Shown: one piece after another, positions 1 to 11,035 of the stretch
How positions within the stretch are numbered: position 1 is the first letter of the stretch
Layout: each line of letters starts with the position of its first letter
Assembly (NCBI GenBank): GCA_031310005.1
Contig: CM062387.1
Coordinates: 434,001-498,000 of the forward strand
DNA length: 64,000 nucleotides
Source: Dactylellina haptotyla
Lineage: Eukaryota > Ascomycota > Orbiliomycetes > Orbiliales > Orbiliaceae
Direction: 5' to 3'
The notes under the pieces: generated by a model
Databases searched by the model: none
The model's input: only the letters and a program-made list of their open reading frames with translations
What the model was told of the DNA's origin: nothing
Translations under genes and position numbers: made by a program

Positions 1-2
1 AA

Positions 3-158
3 CATCGTCCCGACTGCTACCAACATGCGCTAGATGCTGCGGTAAGATTAGAAAGGCCTTTTCTCGCCCAGTTTATCCGCGGTTGGAAAGATTCTGATCA
101 TAATATCAATGGCGGCGTAGATCGTCGATTGGCCGATGCTTTAATTAAATCCCTCTAA
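3..158 (+). CDS. 3' end of a gene entering from the left (partial, hypothetical)
   Basis: An open frame runs from the window edge for 51 codons to a TAA at 156-158. The other two frames on this strand close quickly. Its composition is protein-like (charged and hydrophobic residues alternate, e.g. HALDAAVRLERPFLAQF), as at the C-terminus of a helical repeat protein, but no family can be named from so little. There is no ATG, so the start must lie outside the window. It could also be a chance open frame. Confidence 0.35.
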   Translation, partial: HRPDCYQHALDAAVRLERPFLAQFIRGWKDSDHNINGGVDRRLADALIKSL

Positions 159-847
159 ACAGTTTCTGCTTCGCTCAACTAGAAACCAATCTGATCTCAC
201 GATACAACAAATTTCGAATCTATCATAGAAGCAATAGTAGTACTTAAACCGACATCATATTTTTTTATACAATAGTACATTACAGGGCCAACGTGGTTTA
301 TGCCAAATTCATATGTATGAGGTGACTAATTTAGCCATATTTAAGTTTGCTTGATACTCTACGAAAGCTATCTATGTACATATATAAATGAAACTAGTTG
401 TTGCTATGGCCAAAGATGAAATTGTTATGCGTCTCGGGAGATGACAGAGTCTAGGTAAATAAAAAGGTATAGATTACTTGATAAATGATATGGTATAAGA
501 ACGAAAGGTCTGTGGAATTGAGGGTTTGACTTGGTCAGCTATGTTGACGTCGTCCAGCTGCTGGGGAAGATTCCCTTCAGAACATCGACAAAGGTGGCGA
601 AAGCCATCTGGAACAGTTGGCGATATCGTGTAGCTCTTTCACCGCGCGGAACAGAAAAACACTGTGGTCTAGTAATATCATGCAGTAATAATGTCGTATT
701 CAATCCAAAATTAATAACATCGACAATAAGTGATCATAAAATAGATGACCAGCATCTATAAAAACTCAAATGACGCTAAGCTAAGTTTACAAAAACGCCT
801 CGTCTAAAAGGAGAAAAACGCCAGCATACAAAGAGAATCAAACAGAT
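159..847. other. Intergenic stretch, no gene seen
   Basis: AT-rich sequence between the possible gene tail and the end of the minus-strand membrane protein gene. A 76-codon open frame at 531-761 has no protein-like features and no splice partners, so it was not called. Nothing else is recognisable. Confidence 0.5.
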
Positions 848-1411
848 TTATTTCAACCCAACAATAAGAACGCCACCAAGAACAAACTGAAGAACGGCAG
901 ATCCTGCGAAGCAAACGTCGACAGTCTTGCATTCCAACCACCACGGCAGGAGTTTCCAAGCTACCTCGCCTCGTTCTTCCTGCATCTGTCTCTTCTCCTT
1001 CGCTTTAAGGATAATCATCAGACTTGTCAGCGAACTGAAGCCACAGACCAACGCTGCTATCAATCCCGACCCGGCGATAAAATGTAACCCTCTCACTCGC
1101 TTATCCGTAGTCGATGCTTGTTCAATTGATACGTTCTTGTCTTTTTCAAACCCATGTTCGTCGCTCTGACTTTTGTGACTTGCGAATACTATATAAGCAG
1201 TGAATAGGGCGATCCAGGTTATGAAACCGAGAAGGTGTGTTATTTTAAGTAGAAACAACCGCCGACGAAAGGATCGATATTTAGCTTCTGAGGCTTCGAT
1301 TTCCGCAGGAGAGGGACTTAGGTGTTCTTGTAGAGGGACCTCGTAGAAGCCTGCTGCTGAAGGTTTCTCTGTATATGCCGGAGGCTGTGTAGATGCGCTG
1401 AACACTGACAT
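848..1411 (-). CDS. Small three-helix membrane protein, hypothetical
   Basis: Single-exon frame of 187 residues with an ATG at 1409-1411 and TAA at 848-850. The N-terminal ~50 residues are hydrophilic and rich in Ser and Pro. Three hydrophobic segments follow: about residues 54-78 (ITHLLGFITWIALFTAYIVF), 107-134 and 165-186, the last ending at the C-terminus. A charged loop (KAKEKRQMQEERGE) separates helices two and three. I recognise no family. The layout (soluble N-terminus, three helices, ~190-270 residues) recurs in this window at 2957-3634 and 25034-25687. Function unknown. Confidence 0.7.
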   Translation of the reverse strand: MSVFSASTQPPAYTEKPSAAGFYEVPLQEHLSPSPAEIEASEAKYRSFRRRLFLLKITHLLGFITWIALFTAYIVFASHKSQSDEHGFEKDKNVSIEQASTTDKRVRGLHFIAGSGLIAALVCGFSSLTSLMIILKAKEKRQMQEERGEVAWKLLPWWLECKTVDVCFAGSAVLQFVLGGVLIVGLK

Positions 1412-2956
1412 TTTGGCTTGTCAGATATACCAGGCGAGTTCGTAGAGAGGTTTGAATTGTATGAATGTACTCGATAGTGGATTCGATGCTAGTAGATGTT
1501 GGAAAGATAATAATGTTTGCACAAACATTCGTTGAGGTTATATAAATGCTGATTTTACTGTCGAAAGAATATTTTGTGTATCTAAAGTTATGCAACCCAT
1601 AGGAATATCTAGCGGACGGCTGGCCATATATAGGATTCGATTGATTCCGCATTCGCTCGCATATAGCTTAAACCAGATTGAGAAAACTCCATTTCTACCT
1701 TGTGGCGAGTCCTCGCAGAAAAAAACCTGCGATTCTCGACTCCTACAGCTTCCCGTTCGGTACCAACGCCTAGGCCATTAGGAAGTTCCACAGGTCTTCA
1801 AACCCGGAATTATTTTTGCTGCAGTGCCTTACTCCTCGCTACCCCTCCGGCCAGGAACCTCTCGCTACCACGGTTTCAGATTCACGTCAGGCTAAGTCAC
1901 GCGGCCGCAAAGACCCCCCTCCAGGCCGTGCGTATAAAAACGGCCAAGCTAAGCATTCCTGGAGGCGACATATCGGCCTTCCTATATTCGTTATGGTCTC
2001 GACCCCGAGGCTTCTTATGAAGATCGTCTCGCCAGGAACTGGATCTCCGTCGTGCAAGTCTCGAAAGTCTTACAACACACCCAGTCAACCTCGCGACAAC
2101 ACAAGTGTTACCGAATGCGGCCGGTTTCGCTGGAAAGGGAAATCTGGCTGATTTGAAGAAATCGACTATCGCGGATTTGGGATAGCGGTCTCGAGAACCA
2201 TTTCATCTAGACCGGAAGCGGAGCCAACGAGACCAACGTTGCCGAGAAGCCGGCGCCGCCCGACTGACAGAACTTTAGCAGTCATCTGCTCGAATTTGCA
2301 AGTTTTTGTTGGATATCCAACTTCACGACCGACCTAGAAGTACAACATGGATGTCATGATCTCGACGGACAAGGTCAAGCGGATCCTATCTCGCTTCCTA
2401 CTAAGCAGTGATTCCGATGGTCTCGCTAGGACTTCAACATCACTGACTCGCCGTTGACGGTTTGGGCCTAGTGCCTACGGTGTGTCATGGTTGGCCCCTG
2501 CTTTCAGATAAGAATGCAGGTTCTCGCCCTTGCTGTGCAACGCACAATCCAGGCACAGTTGGAACCCCTCCGCATACTGGAGATCCGAGCGGAGGCGGGG
2601 TGATTTCTCAATTCCGACGAAAATTTGGAAATGTTGGCACCCGCCGCCGTTCGGTTACCGGATATCCAGTATCATGGCATAGATCGTGTCGTAAAAGTTA
2701 GCAGATCGAGATTGCCTCAAGAACACGTACGAATATTGCCATGACCATCAAAAAACAACATGCCTGTGCGTTTTCATAATCTTGTTCACTAAAAATCTCA
2801 ATAAATCCTCTAAACTTGCCACTCTTGACTCCTTACTATCTGCGACTTCTCTGTCCAAGTACCCGCAAATATTACACGGTTGACCGTTGTTCCGGGCACT
2901 CCTATCGTTTTCGTATCACCATCTCTCCTATTTGGGATATTCTATTTAGGACCAAT
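1412..2956. other. Intergenic stretch of 1.5 kb between divergent membrane-protein genes
   Basis: Holds the presumed promoters of the two flanking genes, which point away from each other. Open frames between 1590 and 2701 are short, overlap on both strands and show no domain or signal sequence. The GC content around 1700-2700 is higher than in neighbouring spacers, which could reflect a decayed gene or element, but I could not identify one. Confidence 0.4.
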
Positions 2957-3634
2957 ATGGCCATCATGGAGAAACAGCCTGGCCAAGAAAACGAGGTACC
3001 TGCAACGTCAGCCGCCATGCCAATTACAATTTGCCCTCCAGCGCGAGCTCTGGAGACCCGGGTCGTGTTTACTGATATCAACACGCCTTCAGCCTTCTCT
3101 CCTATCAGACGCCATACCAAGGATTCTTTATGTTCTGATTTAGAATCTCGCCCAATCCTATGGAGAAGGAGTAATGGTGACTATGTCGCTTTTCACAAAC
3201 AATTTACAACTTTATACCATGCGCCTAAGGATGCTACCGAGTACCAACTATTGGCGTGGAGGATAAACTGTTATGTTTATCCTATAGCGGGATTTCTTAC
3301 TCTCATGCAGTTGTTATGTCTTCCGTTCCTACTGGATTACACGATACCGAATCCGCCGAAGAGATCGAAGGCTCGAAGTACGGCTATCGCTGGGACGGTG
3401 ATAGGAGGCACTGTTCTTGTCTTGCTGCTGTTAAAACGTATTTTCTTTCGGTACAGAAAGATTGACGCTAAGGATGCCAAGTCACGGGCGAATTGGGAAG
3501 CTATAATGGTTGTGAGCTCGCTATTGGGATTTGCCTGGTTATGGTGTATTTATTGTTTTGTTGGGCTAACTGTACATATTGCCGGGGATCCTGACGGGGA
3601 CGGTGATTTCGATGGTGATGATGCTATGAAGTGA
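2957..3634 (+). CDS. Small three-helix membrane protein, hypothetical
   Basis: The frame is open from 2816, but the first in-frame ATG is at 2957, giving 225 residues (MAIMEKQPGQ...). The N-terminal half is soluble. Three hydrophobic segments follow: CYVYPIAGFLTLMQLLCLPF, then STAIAGTVIGGTVLVLLLL, then a segment containing VSSLLGFAWLWCIYCFVGL. The C-terminus is a short Asp/Gly-rich tail (DPDGDGDFDGDD). No family recognised. It is divergent from the 848-1411 gene, with which it shares only topology. Confidence 0.65.
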   Translation: MAIMEKQPGQENEVPATSAAMPITICPPARALETRVVFTDINTPSAFSPIRRHTKDSLCSDLESRPILWRRSNGDYVAFHKQFTTLYHAPKDATEYQLLAWRINCYVYPIAGFLTLMQLLCLPFLLDYTIPNPPKRSKARSTAIAGTVIGGTVLVLLLLKRIFFRYRKIDAKDAKSRANWEAIMVVSSLLGFAWLWCIYCFVGLTVHIAGDPDGDGDFDGDDAMK

Positions 3635-3822
3635 TAGGATTTTAATTTCAGATACATGCTACTGATTATTAATGATCTTCCAAAGTAACGAAATATGTGT
3701 ACAATTTTGTTTTGAGATGGCGCTACTACAAACATACAACTTTTTCAAGAATATAATAAAGGATAGTAGGTCAATCTCGTATATCTGCCACTGTTAAGGC
3801 TTTAAAGAGTAACCTACAGGCA

Positions 3823-6011
3823 TCATTCCTCCACTGTTACCTCTATAATTTCGGTATCGGCGGCGGGCTCCTCAGGGACTGACTCCGGTTCCTCAGGGAC
3901 CGACTCGGGTTCTGGCAGAAGCTTCTCGGGGACCAGCTTAGATTCTAGCAGACGCTCTTCGGGGCTAGGCGGAAGCGACCTCGATGTTGGCGACAGAATT
4001 GAGCTCAGGTCCGTCACCAGCTTCAGTTGGCCGTCAGGATTCACCTCGATATCCTCACCACAACCTGCCAGCATCATGACATCTGTCGCGAAGTCGGGAT
4101 AACAATGGTACACGGAAACGAAGTCGGCATGCTTACGTAAAGTCTCGACGTGCGCACTAGCAAAGCTAGCAAGAAGATAGCGAAATTTCTCGCTACGCAT
4201 ATCTATTTGAATCGTTTGCGATGAATTCGTATTGCCCTTCTTTTTCTTTTTCTTGCCCCTCACTGGCAACTTGATTGTTACAACTTTTTCGTTATCGTCT
4301 GGAAGTTTGAACAGCTTTTCATAACGAGAATCGTATGTGTTTTCGTATACTATACTTATCGACTGTGAAACTATTGACGAAATATCCTTGGGCTGCTCAT
4401 AGTGGGATGCACCTACAAGTGCTGCTGCCTTATGGAAAGCTATTTCTTTCAGATGAGGAGAGTCGAGCTTTTCGGCAAGCGCATAAACCTTGGCATGCAG
4501 AACTATTGCGGCGACTCCGTTGACTTCAGTTAAGTAGTCTCCGAAATAACAGTACTGAGAGAACACCTCGAATGCTTCAGGGTCATCGACTTCGCTATCC
4601 ATGACTACCATTTTCTCTTGCGCTTCTTTCATCTCCGAACTTAGAAGTCTTTGGAAATAACCTGAGCATTCGATAGCGGCGGTGTGGATATTGAATTGTA
4701 TCCCTTCACCGACGACCACCTTTAAAGTTTCCATTTTCACTAAGCTTGAGTTTTCACCGTAATTAGTTCTAGTCCATCTTATTACTTGGGAAGTTTGGTG
4801 CAAACCTGTTAAGAGTTAGTATTTTATTTCTTGTTATGTGCAAATATTCAGGAGTATATAAATCTTTAGACTCATCGTTCAGGCCGATCTGTGAACTTTC
4901 CTTGATAAATAGCAAAACATCAGTACCGAACTCGGGAAACGCATGATGAATTTCAAGGAAGCTTTTATGGCTCCTGAGTTTAGTCAGATATGTTGCTGCG
5001 AGATGAGCCAACAACAAACGAAACCCATCTCTGTTCATGTCTTTACTATTCGCCATGATTGCAGGCAAGGCTCCAGTGTGTGGGTCATCGGTGTAGGTAT
5101 ATATGAGATCGATGGCATATAGTATCGGCGGGAAGAGGCCGTTTAAGTCTTCAATGTTGGTTCGGAGACCGTATCCACAGCACCAGCTCGTCGCTTTCTT
5201 CAAAGCAAGCTTTTTTAGTCCATCACATTTGAGCTTCTCAGCCAAGACATATACTTGTGCGTGGACCGTCAGCCCACCATCATCTTCGCTGTCTTCGCTG
5301 TCAAGATAACAGCCAAAGTAGCAATATTCAATAAACATCCCAAAGGCTTTAACGTCATATACCGTTGTCGATAGAATGATTGGTTGTAGTTCCTCTTGTG
5401 ATGTATCCTGAAGCAGGATTTCCCTAAAATAAAGCGAAGCAGCGCGAAGAGGATCGGTATTGCACGTGAATCGTTGTTGTTTAGGACCAACCAAGATAAC
5501 TACAGAATCAGAACTGAACCGCCTGTTTCCCTGTCAGTCAGCCCTTGGAATATGCAATTAACTAAGAACTTGGACTCATACTCTGCGAACCTTCTGGCCA
5601 CAAGCCTATCAGCATTTGCCTGAAGTCTAAATGATTCAAGCTCTGTATTTTTCATACTGAGATCCGCGATAATTGCGTTCAGTGTGTACCTCTGACATTC
5701 CATTTTAGAGCATTTAGACTCCAGATCCTCGACCTTTTGTTCTAGATGCTCCAGCTCTGATTTAAGCTCACGGATGTCTTCGTTTCTGCTTTCTAGCAGT
5801 TGATCATATGTCTTGCATTTGTGGCTGTCATTGCAGGCACGGCTGTTAGGTTGGGGCTTGCATCGATGGCATCGCCTGCATTGGGTACAGACGCAATCAT
5901 TTTGGCACCAATTACATAATTCCGAGCACCTAGAATATCATTTATACATTTGTTCCGTGATGTGAACGATGTGATAATTCAACGTGCTTACCCTGGATGC
6001 CCCCTAACCAT
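3823..6011 (-). CDS. Cys-rich / coiled-coil / tandem BTB-POZ protein
   Basis: Reconstructed by eye as four exons: 6011-5992, 5929-5582, 5522-4897 and 4805-3823 (658 residues). Introns of 62, 59 and 91 nt keep frame; the last has an ACTAAC branch point and CAG acceptor at 4806-4808 but a weak donor (GTTCAC). Residues 7-45 carry repeated CxxC-type pairs (CNWCQNDCVCTQCRRCHRC), probably metal binding. Residues ~50-120 form a Glu/Leu-rich coiled coil. The first BTB/POZ fold starts near 125 (VVILVGPKQQRF...LRAASLYF) and the second near 356 (LKVVVGEGIQF...ECSGYFQ). A lysine run (GKKKKKKGN) and a Pro/Glu-rich tail follow. BTB domains dimerise and often bring substrates to CUL3 ubiquitin ligases. Alternative: two genes, 4769-6011 and 3823-4734, but only 34 nt would separate stop and start, leaving no room for a promoter. 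Confidence 0.6.
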
Positions 6012-6817
6012 TTTGTCTTTTTCGCTTATACCTAGTTTCAAGAGTTTGCGTCCGACTATCTATTGCAGCGCGGTTGGAGTGAGCGAGAACTTCTACGCTG
6101 GGTTTTCAAGCAGGTCAATTGCCTAGTACTTCCGTAGGGACGATCTTGGAATGGTAATGGTTCTGCCGTGAAAGCGTCAATGCAGTATCAGTTTTTATAT
6201 ATTTGGAGCAGCCTGTCTCGAGACTTTTGAAACGCTGTGGAGATCGAGCGCATACGCGATAACTGATGACATTCAGACCCCGCAACCGTATGCAAACCTA
6301 TCTTCATCTTCAGGCAATATATACGCCTGGTCCCCCAGCCACAATATGTTGAAGTGTGGCTTGTTTCCGCCACAAGTCCTTCACACCGGAGCAACACACA
6401 AGCGACAGGAACAAAAAAGCGACACCGGAGACTGGTGTGGTGTCGATCACGACAAGCAATGGTGCGTCTCAGATTTACAGAAATCCTTGTTAGTCTCCAC
6501 CGCTAGTTACAGTAAAGTCGAAACAATAATTAATTATTAAAAACACTAGATATCGCCCCATATCAATCCGTCTTTTTAGTACTAAATAGCGTCCCACTTG
6601 AGAGTCTGTCGGCTGGAAATATGCTCGGACACACCCATACCTTGCGTCGAATTGAAGCGGAAGTGATTAATATTGTAGTTTTCCTAGCCGTCCAGTGGGG
6701 TTAGCTCTTTATATGATGTCGTAGCTTATTGGTGTCAGTTTGTCAGTTTCGGATCTTCGGAGGCATCCGAATAAAACACAGTATGAAAGAGGAGCTATCA
6801 GTAAAACATGCATGTAA
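6012..6817. other. Intergenic, upstream of the BTB gene
   Basis: Lies between the start of the BTB gene and the stop of the NLR gene, both on the minus strand, so it should hold the BTB promoter. Short open frames at 6188-6540 show no protein features. No repeats were seen. Confidence 0.5.
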
Positions 6818-9800
6818 TTAATTAACTGTCGGCGACATTTCTGTGCTTTCGGGAGCCAACATCTTGTCCGCCAAGAAACTGGCAATCCTCTCGCGCTCTG
6901 GCGATAGCGAATACTTGGGGCTCGGTGGCGGGGAATAGGAGTTGGAATGCTCGCTCTCGTAGCCGTAATCATCCCATCCCTCCTCTGAGGAGGAATACTC
7001 GGAGACCGATGGCGGGTATGCTAGGGCGAGTGCGTTATCGACGAGGTCCTGTTCTATGTTGGCACCCTTCTCCACGAGCAACTTCACAACCGCTTCACGT
7101 CCCCTCTTCACCGCCAACATCAGAGGTGTATCTCCAAGCAAGTTCCTCGCTTCCAAGTCCACGCCCTTCTCGACTAGCAACTTCACAATCGCTTTGTGTC
7201 CGCACCTTGCTGCCAATCCAAGAGGGGTATCACCACGCACATCCTTCGCTTCCAAGTCCGCACCTTTCTTGATTAGCACTCTTGCAGCTATCTCATGTCC
7301 CTTCTGTGCCGCCTTAGACAACGGCGTTTGATTTTTACGATCCACCGCCCCGATGTCTGCCCCTTTCTCTACCAGGAGCCTTACAACTACTTGATTTCCT
7401 CCTTTTATTGCCCATGATAACGGCGTTCGGAGGTCCTCATAGTCCTGCGACTCTATGTCGGCGCCTTTCTCTAACAAATACCTCACGACATCTTTGTTCC
7501 CTCTTTCTGCCGCTCGCGACAACGGTGGTTTACCGCACTTACCATTCGAATCCGGATCGGCGCCATTCTCTACCAATCGCCTCACAACGGCTAGTTGCCC
7601 ATTATGTGCTGCCCACCACAACGGTGTTTGATTGTAGCGGACAGAACGCCCCCTCGGTTCCATATCAGCGCCATTCTCAATCAATAGCTTTGCTGTAGCT
7701 TCTCTCCCACGTTCTGTCGCCCGTGATAGCGGTGTCCGACCCCACACATCCGTCTTTTCCAATCCCGCGCCACTCTCCACTAGTACTCTAGCCATCACTT
7801 CCTTTCCTTGCTCTATCATTCTTATCAGCGGGGTTTGGCCGTTTCTATCCTGTGCATCCAGCTCTGCGCCCTTCTTCACTAGCAGCCTTACAATTTCTTC
7901 GTTTGAGTTACCGAGCGCTAATATTAACGCAGAGTGTCCGGTATTATCTTTCGCATTTATATCCGCACCTTTTTCCAAAAGAAGACTAGTAGTCCCTCCC
8001 CAGCCTCCAACTACTGCATAAAACAGCGGTGTTTTACGAATATTACTTTGGGTTTCCAAGTTTGCACCTCTTTCTATAAGAAAATTTGTAACCGCTTGGT
8101 GCCCTCTTCCTGCCGCTAATGATAATGCCGATCTGCCCACCGTATTCTTTGCTTCCAGATCCGCTCCTTTCTCAACAAGAAGCCTCACAACCTCTATATA
8201 TCCTTCAGTTGCCGCCACTAATAATGGCGTTTCTCCCCAATAGTCTGGTAAATCAAACAGGGTTTCGTCAGACAACATAGCCTTTATTGACTCGTGCATG
8301 CCAAAAACTGCCGCGAGATGCAACCAAGTCCACTTTGGGTTCATGCTGGTCTGTGGATGATAATTTGCACGGCTTCGCGGGAAGAATATAATTATGAAAA
8401 TTTGGCTGCAAGCTGAAAGTGCAGTGTCACTCCCAAGAAGATGAAGGGTCAACGGATTATCCTCAATAGCGGCTTCGCGAGCATGGTATCCCCAATTTCT
8501 TGCAGCATAATCATACAGAGGGTTGCATTCCAATCTCTCCTCGAAATCTTTGTAATTGGCACGGGCACCCTCTACTTTGAAAATATCATATGAGAGATAC
8601 GTAATACAGCTCTCTGCAAGCTCGATATCCATACGCGGTAGCCACATTTTTTGCATCTTCACCAGATATTCTTGCGCGGTGTAGTGAACTAGGCGTATCA
8701 CATCGCTCTCTTGATCAACCATAAGCAACCCGCAGCAGAATGACATCAAACGTCCCAAGTCTGGTATATCCCTTTCGTCAAACTTGGATTGTCCGACTTG
8801 TATTCCAAGGGCGTGCCGGAACTCGAGGGTAGTCAGCGGCCTCTTTGAACCCGTGACCCAAGATAATGCTTTTATAGCGTGCTCCGAAGAACGTTTAGGT
8901 TGATCGTGAATCCGGCTCATAACTTCGTTATAAGCATCGTCATAGACGTTATCGAACCCCGTGCCGGGACCTTTTTCGATCATCTTGCGGATTTCATTCT
9001 CGGATATCATACCACCTAGGGAGTCGAGTCGAAGTTTTACAAGTAGGAAGCTAAGGTAATTATGTTAGCAATTTGCACCCCAAGGGGCTAAAAGGAAAGG
9101 GGGGGTTGGAGCGTACATTCCATTCGCAGCTTCAATAGTTTTGCTCATGACTAACTCCCATAGGTCCACTTTATTAGACATAATTCTCAGGATGTGCTGG
9201 GAGTTTGCGTCCATATATTTCTTAAGGTCGTCTTCACTCCCATAAATCTCCATTCGTGGCTGATCCGTAAAAAATATCTCAATATCAGGTAAGAATCTTG
9301 AGGTCACAAAAATGTTTGCACGATGTTCCGACTGGAAGGTTAGAATTTTTGATAACAGCCCTTCTCGGCGACTCGAGTCGCATTCGTCAAGCGCATCGAT
9401 GAGGATGAAAACCCTAGAATATAAAAAAGCAACAGATCGCAGACTTTGCAGGTATTCCTCCACAACCGGGTGAGTTTTAGTTCTTTCGTGCCGTTCATAG
9501 AGCTCTTTCACGCACGCTGGCAGTTCGGCTAGTTTTTGGGTCAGTTGCTTCAAGAGGCTAGCAAATACCTTTTCGGGTTTCTGCTCGTTAACATTTTTAA
9601 AATTAAAATAGATATATGCGATCCCTATATGATCATCTTGTCCGTGGAGCTTCAGGATCCTTTCAATGACGGTCGCCGTGATGATTGTTTTGCCTGCTCC
9701 CGGACGGCCCGGGCAGAAGAGGGTTTGTCCGTTGTTGTGATACCATTCTTCAAATTGGGGCGACTCCAGGAACCATTGGCCTGTTCCCGCCTGTTTTTCT

Positions 9801-11035
9801 CTAACTTTGTCCGTCTGAATTGGTCCGTAATCTGTTTCTGTAAGCCATTGGAGAATTTCGCGGTTTTCCTTTTCGTCCCAGTTGGATTTCAATGTCGTGA
9901 CTTGTGCTTCGATCTTAGATACATCGTCGCTAACTAAAATTTCGCGTCAGAAGAATATCTTTTCAAAGCAGAAACCCTCAGAATTGTCAGGCTAACTTTG
10001 ATTGAGTAAATCTTTCACGGGTTTCTCTTGGTCAACCTGACTTCCTTGTACATATCCTAGGAGCTCCTTTGCAAAAGCTGCGGCGACGGTGGCAGCGTAC
10101 TCTTGCCAGATTTTGTTCTTATGGGCGTCGGCGTAGTCGCAGATACCGCGAATAATAAGACATGGGAAAATGTTTGAGAGACCTGCCGCCTCCATTTCCA
10201 AACAAAGAACCCTCCCACCTAACTCTTTGTTTATTTGGTTTCGTACTTTGGCGTCTTTGACGACTTTGTTTCCTGATGCGATTAAGCCAAAGTGAACGAG
10301 TATCCCTCTTGTGTTTTCCTTGAAGGTTTTGGTCTTGTCACAAAGCCGACAGTCGTTTTCTTCGCCTTCCTCCTCCTCCTCCTCCTCTTCATCTCCGTCT
10401 TCTTCTATACTCTTTCCAACATGCGGCACATTCGATTTAAACGCCACATCTCTCAGTCCTTCACGTCTCAAAAATGACGATGCCAGGCTAGGGTACTTTT
10501 TCTTCAATTCCTCAAGATGCTCCGGAATTTTGGAAATACCTAATGCATACTTCGACTCTACCTTTGATAACGCAGTCAGAACCGATCGTGGAGGATTATT
10601 CAACGTCCCTGTCCTCTCAAAGCCACTGCCGCCCTCAACCGCCTTCCCCATGTCCCACTGGACGACACCGGGCTCTGTAAGCCCCGGGGCACTGACCACG
10701 ACATCGCCAAGTCTGACTTTTGGCGGAACACCACCGCCGATTCCCACCATGAGCCCAAATTTGATATTTGGAAAGGTGTTAACCATTTGTGCCGCGGCTA
10801 CAGCGGCACTATTAGTGCCAATCTGGCCCTTAGGTAGAGTTGCTATGACGATGTTATGTTCGCCGATTGACCCTAGGGTGTAGGAGTTCTGATCGGTAGC
10901 TGGCGTTTCGAGGTCCGGGTGCTCCGTATCGAGCATGGCGGTCGCCGCTGTTAGTTCCTTGGGGAGTGCGCAGACCCATCCTATCGTGTATTCTTTGTGG
11001 GTTCTACACTTGGTTTCGGGAGTCGGAGACGACAT
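6818..11035 (-). CDS. NLR-like protein: nucleoside phosphorylase - NACHT - ankyrin repeats
   Basis: Three exons (11035-9997, 9933-9117, 9050-6818; introns 63 and 66 nt) give 1362 residues. Residues ~15-330 are a PNP/UDP-phosphorylase-type domain (YTIGWVCALPKELTAA, GLMVGIGGG, LEMEAAGL), interrupted near 211-228 by an almost pure Asp/Glu insert. A NACHT NTPase follows, with Walker A GRPGAGKT near 422 and Walker B VFILIDALDE near 521. A helical winged region (NGIFLLVKLRLDSL, spanning the second intron) follows. About 13 ankyrin repeats run from ~855 to 1290 (xGxTPLxxAxxxG...VRLLVEKGADxE). The C-terminus is Ser/Tyr/Pro-rich. This is a known fungal NLR architecture. Some members act in non-self recognition and cell death, and the N-terminal domain is thought to be the effector or a nucleoside-processing module. 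The ankyrin units are diverged from one another, so recent repeat shuffling is not evident. Confidence 0.9.

Noticed and set aside
531-761. 76-codon plus-strand open frame
   Set aside because: No domain, no signal sequence and no splice partners, in AT-rich spacer.
1590-2701. Cluster of short frames on both strands, considered as a decayed transposon
   Set aside because: No terminal repeats, transposase or reverse-transcriptase motif could be found.
6925-7698. Plus-strand frames of 91-115 codons
   Set aside because: Antisense shadows of the ankyrin repeats; the repeat unit makes them look periodic.
9536-10883. Plus-strand frames of 133 and 190 codons
   Set aside because: Antisense to the NLR exons; the Ser run mirrors the acidic GAG/GAA insert on the coding strand.
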